Counted from the stretch's first letter, positions 28,328-39,553 are shown. The stretch: 64,000 bases of DNA from Gammaproteobacteria bacterium (GCA_021772935.1 JAJFLA010000041.1:31435-95434), one strand, 5' to 3'. A program made the numbers and translations. Notes: generated from the sequence alone by a model not told the origin.

Positions 28328-29429
28328 TTAGTCTGAGAGGCCCTGTTTCAGGGACGCCTCTACAAATTGATCCAGATCGCCGTCCAATACAGCCTGGGTA
28401 TTACCTGTTTCCACGTTGGTACGTAGGTCCTTGATACGGGACTGATCCAGTACATAAGAGCGAATCTGACTACCCCAGCCGATATCTGATTTTGAATCTT
28501 CCAGTTGCTGACTCTCAGCATTACGTTTCATTAATTCCAACTCGTACAGTTTAGCGCGCAATTGCTTCATCGCGTGGTCTTTGTTTTTATGCTGTGAACG
28601 ATCGTTCTGACACTGCACCACCGTATTGGTGGGTGTGTGGGTGATACGCACCGCTGATTCGGTCCGGTTAACGTGCTGTCCACCCGCCCCGGATGCCCGG
28701 TATACATCAATCCGCAAATCAGCCGGGTTGATGTCAATATCAATATTATCATCCACCTCAGGTGACACAAACACAGCAGCAAACGATGTGTGACGCCGGT
28801 TTCCTGAATCAAAGGGTGATTTTCTCACCAGACGGTGTACCCCGATTTCTGTCTTGCACCAACCATACGCATAGTCACCGGTAACGTGGATAGTGGCACT
28901 TTTGATACCGGCGACATCCCCCGCAGATACTTCGATCAACTCACCCTTCCAGCCGCGCCGCTCAACCCAGCGAAGATACATGCGCAACAACATTTCTGCC
29001 CAATCCTGAGCCTCTGTTCCACCTGAACCTGACTGGATTTCCAAATAACAGGGATTGGCATCAACTTCACCCCTGAACATACGCTGAAATTCCAGTTTAC
29101 CAACTTCACTGTCTATGTCATTGAGCTCTGTTACCACCGACTCCAGGATTTCTTCATCCTCTTCATCGATCGCCATCTCCAGCATTTCAGCATTATCAGC
29201 CAGCGATTGTGAAACCCTTTCAAGGGTGCCGACGATAGCATCAAGCTGGGCTCGTTCACGCCCCAGCGCCTGTGCATTTGCCGGATCGTTCCATACCTCC
29301 GGGCTTTCTAGCTCGCGATTAACTTCTTCCAGCCGGTCTTTATTGCCGGCATAGTCAAAGATACCCCCTGAGTGCCGTTGAGCGCTGCTGCAGATCTTCA
29401 AGTTGGTTGCTTATCTGATTTGTTTCCAC
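28328..29429 (-). CDS. prfB: Peptide chain release factor 2 with programmed +1 frameshift
   Basis: RF2 reads UGA and UAA stops. The gene begins with GTG at 29429-29427 and its zero frame of 24 codons ends in LRGYL followed by an in-frame TGA at 29357-29355. The context AGGGGGTATCTTTGAC is the classic RF2 frameshift site: an internal Shine-Dalgarno, then CTT TGA C. After skipping one base the frame continues [13 protein letters not shown] to the stop, giving 366 residues against 365 in E. coli. Motifs include [29 protein letters not shown] (GGQ) and, at the end, [18 protein letters not shown]2 thus limits its own synthesis. Confidence 0.95.
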
Positions 29430-29474
29430 ACTGACTACCCTGAATCGCTAAGTTTAAAGCGGTGCATTTTACAA

Positions 29475-29545
29475 GGGGTCAGATTCAAATGCATCACACA
29501 CCAGTCAATCATCACACAAGCTTATGTGCATTTGAGTCTGACCCC
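29475..29545. repeat. 71 bp palindromic repeat between recJ and prfB
   Basis: Arms GGGGTCAGATTCAAATGCA and TGCATTTGAGTCTGACCCC with the interior core CACCAGTCAATCAT-CACA, same length as the copies at 9275 and 9366. It ends 10 bp before the recJ stop codon and starts 46 bp upstream of the prfB start, so it fills most of the gap between two co-directional genes. Confidence 0.9.
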
Positions 29546-29555
29546 GGCCTCTGAA

Positions 29556-31289
29556 CTAAAGAATTTGCTCTACCATCAACTGACAGGTCTTACGACCACG
29601 AAAATGATTGATATCCAGTTTGTAAATGAATTCAACGGTATCTGAATCCGGTAAGTCCTCTGGCAAACGACCAAATGCAATTGCATCAATACTGGCGTGA
29701 CCATCTACGGGCCGCAGTTGCATCTTGAGATGTGCGCCACCCACCACTCTTTTTTCTTCAATCACGAAACGGCCTTTGAATACTGGTTCAGGAAAATGCT
29801 GTCCCCAGGGGCCCAGCTTACGCAATTGCTCGGCGAAACCCAGGTCGATATCATCGGCCGATAGCTCACCATCGGTCAATATCTCGTTATTCAATGTCCT
29901 GTCTTGTAAGAAAAACTCAACCGATTCAATCAGCGCTTGTTTGAAGGACTCGAGTTGATCGGCAGGCAAGCTCAGGCCCGCCGCCATCGCGTGCCCGCCA
30001 AAAGCCGTGATCATGTTGGGGTGGCGCGTATCGATACGTGCTAATACGTCACGAATATGCAGACCATTGAGCGAACGGGCCGAACCCTTGAGCACATCAG
30101 AATCATCTGACTCGGGTGCGAAAGCAAACACCGGCCGGTGTACTACATCCTTGATACGTGATGCGACCAAACCGACGATACCCTGGTGCCAGTTGGCATC
30201 GTATAGACACAAACCAGCCGGCAATTCCTTATCTTTCAGAGCGGCCAACAACTGCTGTACCTGGTCAAGTGCCTGCTGTTGCATCTGTGCCTGGCGGGCG
30301 CGTCGATGGTGGTTCAACTCATCCAGTTCAGTAGCCAAAGTCATGGCTTCTTCACGATCATCTGTGATCAGACAACGGATACCGACACTCATATCCTCCA
30401 TCCGCCCTGCAGCATTCAGACGTGGCGCTACCGCAAATGCCAGATCAGAAGCCACCAAGTGACGGAAATCTTTCTTCCCCAGACGCAAAAGCGCCAACAA
30501 ACCGGGGCTGCAAAGCCCCTGGCGGATACGATCCATACCCTGACGGATCAGGATGCGGTTATTGTTATCCAGTGAAACCAGGTCGGCCACTGTGCCCAGT
30601 GCCACCAGATCCAGCAATCTCGCAAGGTTCGGTTCCTTACGCGGCAAAGTAAACCAATTGCGTTCACGCAAGGCACTCCTGAGCACGCTCATCAGGTAAA
30701 AAACCACGCCAACACCGGCCAGGGCCTTGCTTTCGAACAAGTCCCCAGGACAATTTGGATTGACGATGGCATCTGCCTCAGGTAACAACTCACCTGGCAG
30801 GTGGTGATCGGTGATCACAACCTTGCAACCCATCTGTCGGGCACGTTTCACGCCATCATTTGAGCTGATTCCTGAATCAACCGTGACCAGAACATCGGGT
30901 GGCTTAGAGGCCAGTGTTTCAACCAGTGCCAGACTGAGTCCATAACCGAACTCAAAGCGGTTGGGTACACGGAAATCCACATTTTCCGCCGCCATCAGAT
31001 GCAAAGCCCGCACAGCCAATGCAGTACCCGTGGCACCATCAGCATCAAAATCACCCACGATCAGTATGCTTTGCCCCGATACCACTGCATCAGCCAGTAT
31101 CTCAGCTGCTGCCTTTATACCGGATAACGCAGCCGGTGGCTGTAAACGGCCCAGTTTTAAGTCGAGGGATTTTTCGTCGACAATATTGCGTGCCAGAAGA
31201 ATGCGTCGAATAACCGGGTGCAAGGATTCCGGCAGCGTGTCTGAAACAGATCGTGTGTCCCGTTGACTGACCTTACGGCTGGCGTGCAA
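29556..31289 (-). CDS. recJ: Single-strand DNA exonuclease RecJ
   Basis: 5'-3' single-strand exonuclease of recombination and mismatch repair. 577 residues with the DHH-family motifs in order: ILIVGDFDADGATGTALAVR near 75-94, DVLVTVDSGIS, VVITDHHLPGELLPEADAIVNPN near 156-178, then DHHA1 motif HQGIVGLVASR and FGGHAMAAGLSL near 445. The start is a TTG at 31289, 12 bp after greA; no upstream ATG is available in frame and the N-terminus aligns well with RecJ. Confidence 0.95.
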   Translation of the reverse strand: MHASRKVSQRDTRSVSDTLPESLHPVIRRILLARNIVDEKSLDLKLGRLQPPAALSGIKAAAEILADAVVSGQSILIVGDFDADGATGTALAVRALHLMAAENVDFRVPNRFEFGYGLSLALVETLASKPPDVLVTVDSGISSNDGVKRARQMGCKVVITDHHLPGELLPEADAIVNPNCPGDLFESKALAGVGVVFYLMSVLRSALRERNWFTLPRKEPNLARLLDLVALGTVADLVSLDNNNRILIRQGMDRIRQGLCSPGLLALLRLGKKDFRHLVASDLAFAVAPRLNAAGRMEDMSVGIRCLITDDREEAMTLATELDELNHHRRARQAQMQQQALDQVQQLLAALKDKELPAGLCLYDANWHQGIVGLVASRIKDVVHRPVFAFAPESDDSDVLKGSARSLNGLHIRDVLARIDTRHPNMITAFGGHAMAAGLSLPADQLESFKQALIESVEFFLQDRTLNNEILTDGELSADDIDLGFAEQLRKLGPWGQHFPEPVFKGRFVIEEKRVVGGAHLKMQLRPVDGHASIDAIAFGRLPEDLPDSDTVEFIYKLDINHFRGRKTCQLMVEQIL

Positions 31290-31300
31290 AAGGTTTGTCC

Positions 31301-31777
31301 CTAAATATATTCAATACGGACAATTTCGTATATCAATTCACCACCGGGTGCGTTGACGACGATCTCATCGCCTTCTTCCTTCCCGATCATGGCCCTGGCG
31401 ATGGGTGACGTAACCGCAATTCGCGAATGCTTGATATCCGCTTCAAGATCACCAACCACCTGGTAACTGATCTCGGTCTCTTTGTTCTCATCATACAGGG
31501 TCACAGTAGCACCGAAGACCACTTTACCACCCGGGTTCAGCTTGGTTATGTCAATGACCTGTGCCCCCGACAGTTCAGAATCCAAATGCCGAATACGGCC
31601 TTCAGTAAAGCTCTGTTGGTCTCTTGCCGCATGGTACTCGGCGTTTTCTTTTAAATCTCCGTGTGCCCTCGCCTCTGCGATGGCAGCAATGATTCGTGGC
31701 CGCACCACTTTTTTCAGGTGTGCCGCTTCAGCCCGCAATCTTTCGGCACCATGGTGCGTTAGAGGTGTTCTTTTCAT
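31301..31777 (-). CDS. greA: Transcription elongation factor GreA
   Basis: 158 residues, the standard GreA size, starting [21 protein letters not shown] at the ATG at 31777 with AGGA 9 nt upstream; longer open frame upstream overlaps carB and is not used. The coiled-coil tip [15 protein letters not shown] (near 41-55) carries the acidic residues that stimulate transcript cleavage in stalled RNA polymerase. The C-terminal FKBP-like domain ends in [14 protein letters not shown]. The carB-greA-recJ order resembles other gammaproteobacteria. Confidence 0.96.
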   Translation of the reverse strand: MKRTPLTHHGAERLRAEAAHLKKVVRPRIIAAIAEARAHGDLKENAEYHAARDQQSFTEGRIRHLDSELSGAQVIDITKLNPGGKVVFGATVTLYDENKETEISYQVVGDLEADIKHSRIAVTSPIARAMIGKEEGDEIVVNAPGGELIYEIVRIEYI

Positions 31778-31799
31778 ATTCAGTGTTCCTAAAGGAGAC

Positions 31800-34700
31800 T
31801 CATGTCCCGTTAGTACCGGTACCATGCAGCTCTTGCAGGCTACGTACTTCCGGATCAAATTCGTGGTCAATTGCCTGTAACGTGGCCCAGCCACGCGCTA
31901 TCGTTGTTGTATAACTTACCTTGTACTGTAGTGCCTCACGACGAATGGAGAAAGAATCCGCAATCGCCTGGCTGCCTTCGGTGGTGTTGACAATAAACTC
32001 TATTTCACCATTTTTAATTGCGTCAACAATGTGTGGGCGGCCTTCATCTACTTTATTGATACGCTCACATATAAAACCACGCTCACGTAAATACTTGCAA
32101 GTTCCAGCGGTCGCCATCAGTGCATAACCGCGCTCCACCAGGTCCTGGGCAATCGGCAATAAGGGCTCCTTGTCCGCATCCCTGACACTCAGGAACGCCA
32201 GTCCAGGTCTTGGAATACCGTAATTAGCAGCCTTCATGGCTCGTGCACAGGCCTCACCAAAACTTTGCCCAACACCCATTACCTCGCCGGTCGATCGCAT
32301 TTCAGGCCCCAATATGGGATCGACGCCCGGAAACTTCAAGAAGGGTAATATGGCTTCTTTTACGGAATAGAATTTAGGTATGATTTCTTCTGTAACATCT
32401 TGTTCTTTAAGTGCTTTACCAGCCATACACAATGCTGCAATTGATGCCAACGGTCGGCCTGTAGCCTTGGATACAAATGGCACAGTACGGGAAGCACGTG
32501 GATTGACCTCAAGAATGTAAATATCATCACCACGCAGAGCGAACTGGGCATTCATCAAGCCAACCACACCCAACTCAAGCCCCATAACTTTCATTTGTCG
32601 ACGCATTTCATTCTGTATTGGAACGGACAGGCTGTGCGGCGGAATGGTACAGGCAGAATCACCCGAATGCACACCCGCTTGCTCAATATGCTCCATGATG
32701 CCGCCGATCAACACATCTGTGCCATCACAGATCGCATCAACATCCACTTCAATGGCATGATCAAGAAAACGATCCAATAGCACCGGTGAGTCATTCGACA
32801 CCTTGACGGCATCACGCATATAACGACGTAAATCCTTTTCGCCATGGACCACATCCATGGCACGCCCACCCAGGACATAGGATGGCCTGACAACCAGGGG
32901 GTAACCAATCTCTTCTGCCAGCAACACCGCATCATCAACACTGGTCGCGGTGCGATTGGGTGGTTGGCGTAAATTCAGTTGATGCAACATCTGCTGAAAC
33001 CGTTCACGATCTTCAGCGAGATCGATGGAATCTGGAGAGGTACCAATGATCGGCACACCCGCTGCTTCGAGCGGTCGGGCAAGGTTGAGCGGGGTTTGAC
33101 CACCGTATTGAACAATCACACCCTCAGGGTTTTCAACATGGACGATTTCCAGTACGTCTTCCAGTGTCAGCGGCTCGAAATAAAGCCGATCCGAAGTATC
33201 GTAGTCGGTGGATACTGTTTCAGGGTTACAGTTAACCATGATGGTCTCATAACCTTCATCACGTAAGGCCAGGGCCGCGTGCACACAGCAATAATCAAAT
33301 TCAATACCCTGGCCTATGCGGTTGGGGCCACCGCCCAGCACCATGATCTTGCGATTGTTCGTCGGCTCGGCCTCACACACCTGTTCATAGGTGGAATACA
33401 AATAGGCCGTGGTCGTGGCAAATTCTGCCGCACAGGTATCGACACGTTTATAGACCGGGCGCACACCCAATCGCTGCCGTAAGTGACGTAATTCATGCTC
33501 TGAACAATTCAACAGCGTCGCCAGACGTGCATCTGAAAACCCTTTTTGTTTGAGATTGTATAATCGCTGCCGGTCGAGCGCGGCCAGTCCTTGTTGTTCC
33601 ACCTCTTTCTCGGTCTCGACCAGGTCTTCAATTTGCGCAAGGAACCATGGGTCAATTTTTGTCAACGCATTAACTTCTTCAAGACTCAAGCCTTCTCTGA
33701 AGGCATCAGCCACGTATAACAAACGTTCCGCACCTGCTTCACGTAATTCACGCTTCAATTCTGTCGCTCGATCTTCAGAGTCCTCGGCCTCTAACACCGG
33801 GTTAAGGCCGTCCCGACCGGTCTCCAGACTACGCAAGGCTTTTTGCAAGGATTCCTGGAATGTCCGGCCGATGGCCATAACCTCCCCGACCGATTTCATT
33901 TGTGTGGTCAGACGATCATTGGCGGCTGGAAATTTTTCAAATGCAAAACGTGGAATCTTGGTTACGACATAATCTATTGCAGGCTCAAATGAAGCGGGTG
34001 TCGCACCACCAGTAATCTCATTACGCAACTCATCGAGTGTAAACCCGACCGCAAGTTTGGCCGCAACTTTGGCAATCGGGAAGCCGGTTGCTTTCGACGC
34101 CAACGCCGATGAGCGTGAAACCCTTGGGTTCATCTCTATGATGATTACTTTTCCATCTTCCGGGTTGATCGCAAACTGTACATTGGACCCACCTGTATCT
34201 ACGCCAATCTTGCGTAACACCGCAATCGATGCATCCCTTAAGCGCTGGTATTCCTTATCAGTCAGGGTCAGGGCTGGCGCAACCGTGATTGAATCACCGG
34301 TATGGATGCCCATGGGGTCAAGGTTTTCGATAGAACAGATGATAATGCAGTTATCCGCCTGGTCACGCACCACTTCCATTTCATATTCTTTCCAGCCCAG
34401 CACGGAAACTTCGAGCAAGACCTCCGTGGTTGGCGATTCTTCCAGTCCACGTTTTACAATTTCTACAAATTCTTCACGGTTATAAGCGATACCGCCACCC
34501 GAACCACCCATCGTGAACGAGGGTCGAATGATGGTTGGGAATCCAATTAATTCCAGTTTCTCAAGTGCATCATCAAGATTATGGGCAAGCTCTGCATTAG
34601 GTGTATCCAGACCTATATCTGCCATGGCCTGGCGGAACAAATCCCGATCTTCCGCCATATCGATGGCTTCACGCGAGGCCCCGATCATTTCCACATCGTA

Positions 34701-35030
34701 TTTTTCAAGCACACCTTTTCGAACCAGATCCAGGGCACAGTTCAATGCCGTCTGGCCACCCATGGTCGGCAGTAAGGCATCAGGACGTTCCTTTTCAATA
34801 ATCCGTGACACTGTGCGCCACTCAACCGGTTCGATATAGATAGAGTCCGCCATGTTCGGATCGGTCATGATGGTGGCCGGATTCGAATTCACCAACACCA
34901 CCCGATAACCTTCTTCTCGTAACGCCTTACAGGCCTGGGCACCGGAATAATCGAACTCACAGGCTTGCCCGATCACGATCGGACCGGCGCCGATAATCAG
35001 TATGCTTTTTATGTCAGTTCTTTTCGGCAC
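31800..35030 (-). CDS. carB: Carbamoyl-phosphate synthase large subunit
   Basis: 1076 residues, with two homologous ATP-grasp halves. The first starts [34 protein letters not shown], the second [27 protein letters not shown] (near 560-586). Each has its own ATP-binding [17 protein letters not shown] or [19 protein letters not shown]. The C-terminal MGS-like allosteric domain (near 930-1060) binds UMP/ornithine in relatives. Start is GTG at 35030, 6 bp after carA. Makes carbamoyl phosphate for pyrimidines and arginine. Confidence 0.97.
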   Translation of the reverse strand: MPKRTDIKSILIIGAGPIVIGQACEFDYSGAQACKALREEGYRVVLVNSNPATIMTDPNMADSIYIEPVEWRTVSRIIEKERPDALLPTMGGQTALNCALDLVRKGVLEKYDVEMIGASREAIDMAEDRDLFRQAMADIGLDTPNAELAHNLDDALEKLELIGFPTIIRPSFTMGGSGGGIAYNREEFVEIVKRGLEESPTTEVLLEVSVLGWKEYEMEVVRDQADNCIIICSIENLDPMGIHTGDSITVAPALTLTDKEYQRLRDASIAVLRKIGVDTGGSNVQFAINPEDGKVIIIEMNPRVSRSSALASKATGFPIAKVAAKLAVGFTLDELRNEITGGATPASFEPAIDYVVTKIPRFAFEKFPAANDRLTTQMKSVGEVMAIGRTFQESLQKALRSLETGRDGLNPVLEAEDSEDRATELKRELREAGAERLLYVADAFREGLSLEEVNALTKIDPWFLAQIEDLVETEKEVEQQGLAALDRQRLYNLKQKGFSDARLATLLNCSEHELRHLRQRLGVRPVYKRVDTCAAEFATTTAYLYSTYEQVCEAEPTNNRKIMVLGGGPNRIGQGIEFDYCCVHAALALRDEGYETIMVNCNPETVSTDYDTSDRLYFEPLTLEDVLEIVHVENPEGVIVQYGGQTPLNLARPLEAAGVPIIGTSPDSIDLAEDRERFQQMLHQLNLRQPPNRTATSVDDAVLLAEEIGYPLVVRPSYVLGGRAMDVVHGEKDLRRYMRDAVKVSNDSPVLLDRFLDHAIEVDVDAICDGTDVLIGGIMEHIEQAGVHSGDSACTIPPHSLSVPIQNEMRRQMKVMGLELGVVGLMNAQFALRGDDIYILEVNPRASRTVPFVSKATGRPLASIAALCMAGKALKEQDVTEEIIPKFYSVKEAILPFLKFPGVDPILGPEMRSTGEVMGVGQSFGEACARAMKAANYGIPRPGLAFLSVRDADKEPLLPIAQDLVERGYALMATAGTCKYLRERGFICERINKVDEGRPHIVDAIKNGEIEFIVNTTEGSQAIADSFSIRREALQYKVSYTTTIARGWATLQAIDHEFDPEVRSLQELHGTGTNGT

Positions 35031-35036
35031 AGAGCG

Positions 35037-36164
35037 TCAGCCTTTCTTCTTCATCAGTCGCGTAAAGTGGTCAAACAATGGCGCGACGTCATGCGGACCA
35101 GGACTCGCCTCAGGATGACCCTGAAAGCCAAAGGCCCGCCCATTGTTGAGTTCAATTCCCTGCAAACTGTTATCAAATAGTGATCTGTGCGTGGTCCGAA
35201 TAGACTCCGGCAGGCTCGCCTCGTCCAGCGCGAATCCATGATTTTGACTGGTAATCAAAACCGCTTTACTGACCAGGTCCTGTACTGGGTGATTGGCACC
35301 ATGATGACCAAACTTCATCTTGATCGTGTTGGCACCGGCGGCCAGCCCCAATAATTGCATGCCCAAACAAATACCAAATACCGGCAAATCAGTGCGTAAT
35401 ATTTCCTCTATGGCCGCAATGGCGTAATCACAAGGTTCAGGATCACCCGGACCATTGGATAGAAACACACCATCGGGCTGCATGGCGAGGACTTCACTGG
35501 CCGCCGTCGTGGCAGGCACTACCGTTACCCGGCAACCGCGATCACTCAACATACGCAGAATATTACGCTTGATACCAAAATCATAAGCGACGACATGAAA
35601 TGTAGCTGTAATGGCTTTCCACTCACCGGTATCAAGCTCAAAACCACCCTGAGTCCATTCATACGCTTCGGTCGTTGTAACTTCGCGTGCAAGGTCTTGC
35701 CCTTGTATCCCCGGAAAACGCCTGGCATTGGCCAAAGCGACCTGTTTGTCTGCGTGCTCTCCGGTGATAATGCAGCCACCCTGAGCACCTTTTTCTCTCA
35801 GTATCCGTGTCAGGTGACGGGTATCAATGCCAGCGATGGCAATAACACCGTTGCGTTGCAGGTATGCTGTGAGCGATTCCTTGCTACGCCAGTTACTATG
35901 TAACATCGCTGCATCGCGCACAATCAATCCGGCTGCCATTGGCCGCAGTGATTCTTCATCAACCGGGTTGCAACCAGTATTGCCGATATGGGGAAATGTC
36001 AGCGTGACAATTTGTTTGGCATACGAGGGATCTGTCAGGATTTCCTGATAGCCGGTCATCGAGGTATTAAATACCACTTCACCGCTAGTATCGCCGAGAG
36101 CACCAATACTATGACCGCAAAACAGACTGCCGTCTTCGAGTGCCAGCACTGCCTGCTGCGTCAA
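35037..36164 (-). CDS. carA: Carbamoyl-phosphate synthase small (glutaminase) subunit
   Basis: 375 residues. The N-terminal CarA domain ([41 protein letters not shown]) is followed by a class I glutamine amidotransferase with [11 protein letters not shown] near 262-272 (nucleophile Cys) and [11 protein letters not shown] near 345 (His and Glu). It supplies ammonia to CarB. The start is TTG at 36164, supported by a strong GGAGG about 9 nt upstream. The leader carries a terminator-like hairpin between promoter and ribosome-binding site. Confidence 0.96.
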   Translation of the reverse strand: MTQQAVLALEDGSLFCGHSIGALGDTSGEVVFNTSMTGYQEILTDPSYAKQIVTLTFPHIGNTGCNPVDEESLRPMAAGLIVRDAAMLHSNWRSKESLTAYLQRNGVIAIAGIDTRHLTRILREKGAQGGCIITGEHADKQVALANARRFPGIQGQDLAREVTTTEAYEWTQGGFELDTGEWKAITATFHVVAYDFGIKRNILRMLSDRGCRVTVVPATTAASEVLAMQPDGVFLSNGPGDPEPCDYAIAAIEEILRTDLPVFGICLGMQLLGLAAGANTIKMKFGHHGANHPVQDLVSKAVLITSQNHGFALDEASLPESIRTTHRSLFDNSLQGIELNNGRAFGFQGHPEASPGPHDVAPLFDHFTRLMKKKG

Positions 36165-36183
36165 TTCCCTGCCTCCAGATACA

Positions 36184-36215
36184 CAAAACGGGAATGCTGT
36201 TTACAGCTATTCCCG
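36184..36215 (-). terminator. Terminator-like hairpin in the carAB leader (possible attenuator)
   Basis: On the minus strand CGGGAAT and ATTCCCG form a 7 bp stem continued by GCTGT/ACAGC (one bulged base, 2 nt loop), followed by TTTTGTG. It lies downstream of the predicted carA promoter and just before the carA ribosome-binding site. It could stop read-through from dapB, attenuate carAB, or both. Confidence 0.65.
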
Positions 36216-36291
36216 CTTAGATTTGATGAGTATTCGCTGCACACCTCGAACCAATCTGGACCGAGCTGCAAATGTTGCTCTAAGCGACAGA

Positions 36292-36320
36292 ATTTTACTG
36301 GAACCTATTGCACCTGTCTA
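36292..36320 (-). promoter_or_regulatory. Predicted carAB promoter
   Basis: On the minus strand TAGACA (36320-36315) and TAAAAT (36297-36292) are 17 bp apart, each one base from the sigma70 consensus. It starts 24 bp past the dapB stop, giving a leader of about 120 nt before carA. Confidence 0.6.
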
Positions 36321-36343
36321 ACACAATTAGCGACTCACCAGCT

Positions 36344-37060
36344 TCAGGACCAATCACCGCTGGAGTAATAACCAGGGCCTTGCTCAAGCAACCATTCACC
36401 CGCTTTCAGGGCACCCCTGGCAAAAACTTTACCATCAAGCGCTTTATGAGTGATTTCTATGACTTCATCACCTGATACAAAACTAACCGTATGCTCTCCA
36501 ACAATGTCGCCTTCACGTACACTGGAAAAAGCCACATCACCGGGCTCGCCGTGTTGCCATTCTGAGCGCCCTTGTTCGACAGCCATCGCTAATGACAGGG
36601 CGGTTCCAGAGGGGGCATCGATTTTGTGCTTATGGTGAATATCCGTGATCGTAACAACGGAGCTTGCATCCAGGGCAGCCGCCGTCTGCCGCACCAGTGC
36701 AGCCATTACAGCAACCCCGAAACTGAGATTCGGCGCCCATAAAACCGGCACCTGCAAGGCCGCACTTTTCAAGGCCTGGATGTCTTCGTCCAGCAAGCCC
36801 GTGGTACCACTGAGCATAGCAACCGCTTTTTGCTCACACCATTGCGCCGCCGTGTGCGTACCGCCTGGAAGAGTAAAATCGATCAGCAGGTCCGCTTCGC
36901 CGTCAAAATCGTCCAGTGACGGATACCAATCAATATCCCTTATCTCGTCAGGTGGAATTCTCGAAATCCACCCGACAAGCTCATAGTTTCCAAACTCTGG
37001 CATCTGAGCCAGCACTCTGCGGGCCATCCTGCCCGCGCCATATAACAAGGTGCGGATCAA
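36344..37060 (-). CDS. dapB: 4-hydroxy-tetrahydrodipicolinate reductase
   Basis: Lysine/diaminopimelate pathway reductase. At 238 residues it is shorter than the 273 of E. coli but complete: nucleotide-binding [12 protein letters not shown] at the start, [10 protein letters not shown] near 79, [18 protein letters not shown] near 129, and the catalytic [16 protein letters not shown] near 159-174. The start is TTG, overlapping the dnaJ stop as TTGA, so it is coupled to dnaJ. It is followed by its own intergenic region and carAB. Confidence 0.94.
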   Translation of the reverse strand: MIRTLLYGAGRMARRVLAQMPEFGNYELVGWISRIPPDEIRDIDWYPSLDDFDGEADLLIDFTLPGGTHTAAQWCEQKAVAMLSGTTGLLDEDIQALKSAALQVPVLWAPNLSFGVAVMAALVRQTAAALDASSVVTITDIHHKHKIDAPSGTALSLAMAVEQGRSEWQHGEPGDVAFSSVREGDIVGEHTVSFVSGDEVIEITHKALDGKVFARGALKAGEWLLEQGPGYYSSGDWS

Positions 37061-38184
37061 GTGGTCATCCGGTCAAAAAACTCCCGCACACCACTGAGCC
37101 AGGAGCTGGATTTTGGATTGTGCTCGGTTTTACTGGACTCATAGGTTTCCTGGAACTGCTTTAACAGTGCTTTTTGATCTTTGGATAATCTGACGGGTGT
37201 TTCAATAACCACTTTACACATCAGATCGCCCTGGCGATGGCTGCGAACCGACTTAACCCCTTTGCCTCTCAGCCGAAACATACGCCCAGTTTGGGTTTCG
37301 GCCGGTATTTTTAGCTTTACCTGACCGCTAAGCGTGGGAATCTCCAGTTCACCGCCGATCGCTGCAGTGGTGAAATGAATCGGTACTTCACAATAAAGAT
37401 CATCACCATCACGTTCAAACAGACGGTGCGCACGGACCCTGACTTCAACATACAGATCACCCGTCGCGGCACCTGCCATGCCGGCTTCGCCCTCCCCCGC
37501 CAGCCTGATCCGGTCGCCCGTATCCACACCCGATGGGATTTTCACCGACAGGGTCTTGGTCTCACGAATACGACCTTGACCATGACAGGATGAACATGGA
37601 TTCTTGATAACCTGTCCCATGCCTTTGCAAGCCGGGCATGCTTGCTGAACTGAAAAAATCCCCTGCTGCATCCGCACCTGGCCAACGCCACCACAGGTTG
37701 TGCAAGAGGTTTTTTCACCGTCTGCAGCACCGCTGCCATTACACTTTTTGCAGCCGCAAAGGGTTGGGATACGAATTTCACGGGTAATACCGGAGACGGC
37801 TTCTTCCAAATCAAGATCCATGGAAAAACGTAAGTCAGAACCACGTTGTTGCTGACGTGCGCCACCACGACCTCCGCGACCTCCAAAAATGTCCCCAAAA
37901 ATATCTCCAAAAACATCACCGACATCACCGTCAAACCCGGCAGGGCCACGTGCGCCAGGATTGGTCGCCGCATGCCCAAACTGGTCATAGGCAGAGCGTT
38001 TCTTATCATCTTTGAGAATATCGTAAGCTTCCTGAGCTTCTTTGAAATGCTCCTGCGCATCAGCATCATCCAGGTTACGGTCCGGGTGATACTTCATCGC
38101 CAGCTTGCGATAAGCTTTTTTGAGTTCCGCCTTTTCAACGTTACGCTGAACTCCAAGCACTTCGTAATAGTCACGTTTAGCCAT
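37057..38184 (-). CDS. dnaJ: Chaperone DnaJ (Hsp40)
   Basis: 375 residues with the full type I layout: J-domain with HPD ([11 protein letters not shown] near 28-38), a glycine-rich region ([16 protein letters not shown]), four zinc-finger CxxCxGxG repeats ([32 protein letters not shown], about 145-205), and the C-terminal substrate-binding domain. Partner of DnaK, here encoded about 2.9 kb away with two unrelated genes between. No sigma32-like promoter is evident in the 63 bp directly upstream. Confidence 0.97.
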   Translation of the reverse strand: MAKRDYYEVLGVQRNVEKAELKKAYRKLAMKYHPDRNLDDADAQEHFKEAQEAYDILKDDKKRSAYDQFGHAATNPGARGPAGFDGDVGDVFGDIFGDIFGGRGGRGGARQQQRGSDLRFSMDLDLEEAVSGITREIRIPTLCGCKKCNGSGAADGEKTSCTTCGGVGQVRMQQGIFSVQQACPACKGMGQVIKNPCSSCHGQGRIRETKTLSVKIPSGVDTGDRIRLAGEGEAGMAGAATGDLYVEVRVRAHRLFERDGDDLYCEVPIHFTTAAIGGELEIPTLSGQVKLKIPAETQTGRMFRLRGKGVKSVRSHRQGDLMCKVVIETPVRLSKDQKALLKQFQETYESSKTEHNPKSSSWLSGVREFFDRMTT

Positions 38185-38247
38185 ATTCTAAAAATCTACT
38201 TGTGGTTGATTTACCTGCAGCAGATTTGAGGCCTGACAGTAACTAAT

Positions 38248-39441
38248 TCAAGCGTAACGGCTTATTTTAAACGGTAAGCCAACAGATTTTTGTGCGCGCT
38301 CAAGAGCCTTTGAAATATCACTGATCAGATCCGGCATATGCTCGATACCCACTGACAGCCTTAACAAGCTGGTCTCGATACCTGCTTTAGCTTGTGCTTC
38401 TTCCGTCATTGCCGCGTGTGTCATGGTAGCAGGATGGCAAACCAGGCTTTCTACACCGCCCAGTGACTCAGCCAGGGTAAACAAGGGCAAGCCATTCAGA
38501 AATGCCCGCACCTGGGTCTCGTCGCCATCCAGTTCGAAACTGATAATCGCGCCAAAGCCCGATTGTTGCGCCTGAGCCAGGTGGTGATCGGGGTGTGTCG
38601 TCAAACCGGGATAATGAACCCGGCTAACCGCAGTATGGGCATCCAGAACCTTGACAATCGCCCGCGTATTCTCTTCATGGCAACGTAACCTGGCATGCAA
38701 GGTACGTAGACCCCGCATAGTTTGACTACAATCCCAGGGTGAAGCGGTCGAACCGATACAATTCGCCCACCAGGCCAGTTCTTCCAACAAAGCAGGTGTT
38801 TTGGCCACCACCGCGCCACCGACGACATCGCTGTGTCCATTGATATACTTGGTCGTGGAGTGGACCACGATATCAGCGCCCAGTGACAGCGGTTGCTGTA
38901 ACAATGGTGTCAGGAAGGTATTGTCCACCACCAGCAATGCCCTACATTCTCGCGCAAGCGTCGCCATTGCACGTATATCCGTAATACGTAACAAGGGATT
39001 ACTCGGTGTCTCCACCCAAATCAATTTTGGGTGATGCTGCAAACAGGCCCGACGCACAGCATCAGTATCTGTAAAATCAACGAATCGGGTTTTAAAGCGC
39101 CCTGCCTCAGACAATGATGAAAATGCCCGATAGCAACCGCCATAACAATTATGCGGTGCGATAATGGTGTCATCAGGTCCGAGTAAATGTGTCACCAGCA
39201 CAACAGCTGACATGCCGGTATTGGTCACCACACTACCGTGACCACCTTCAAGTTCAGCAATCGCCTCAGCAAGTATGTCCCGGGTTGGATTTCCACTACG
39301 TGAATAGTCGTACTCGCGCTTGCCACCAAGGCCTTCGAAACTAAAGTTGGAAGACAAGTAGACCGGTGGCATCACAGCACCATACTGCCCGTCAGTATCA
39401 ATGCCTGCACGTACCGTATTGGTTATTTTTTGGTGTTTCAT
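38248..39441 (-). CDS. metB: Cystathionine gamma-synthase/lyase family PLP enzyme (MetB-like)
   Basis: 397 residues from the ATG at 39441 (AAGG about 9 nt upstream). PLP-family signatures: YDYSRSGNPTRD near 44-55, SGMSAVVLVTHLL near 75, VVDNTFLTPLLQQP near 170, and the PLP-lysine in VVHSTTKYINGHSDVVGG near 190-207. Family members join O-succinylhomoserine and cysteine, or cleave cystathionine. The SAM-I riboswitch upstream argues for a methionine-synthesis role, hence MetB; a gamma-lyase cannot be excluded from sequence alone. Confidence 0.85.
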   Translation of the reverse strand: MKHQKITNTVRAGIDTDGQYGAVMPPVYLSSNFSFEGLGGKREYDYSRSGNPTRDILAEAIAELEGGHGSVVTNTGMSAVVLVTHLLGPDDTIIAPHNCYGGCYRAFSSLSEAGRFKTRFVDFTDTDAVRRACLQHHPKLIWVETPSNPLLRITDIRAMATLARECRALLVVDNTFLTPLLQQPLSLGADIVVHSTTKYINGHSDVVGGAVVAKTPALLEELAWWANCIGSTASPWDCSQTMRGLRTLHARLRCHEENTRAIVKVLDAHTAVSRVHYPGLTTHPDHHLAQAQQSGFGAIISFELDGDETQVRAFLNGLPLFTLAESLGGVESLVCHPATMTHAAMTEEAQAKAGIETSLLRLSVGIEHMPDLISDISKALERAQKSVGLPFKISRYA

Positions 39442-39553
39442 GATGATCGCCTTGCTTCCATAAGTGAGGTTTTTGGTAAACCTCATTGGAAACTCCGGCG
39501 CAGCCGTTGGAAGTGAACTGGCCCATCACACTATTAGCTGTGCTGCCTGCTCG

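Noticed and set aside
31778..31894. Upstream extension of greA
   Set aside because: Runs through the carB 3' end; the ATG at 31777 has a ribosome-binding site and gives the standard GreA length.
39442..39486. Upstream extension of metB
   Set aside because: Covers the riboswitch expression hairpin; the ATG at 39441 matches family start and has an AAGG site.
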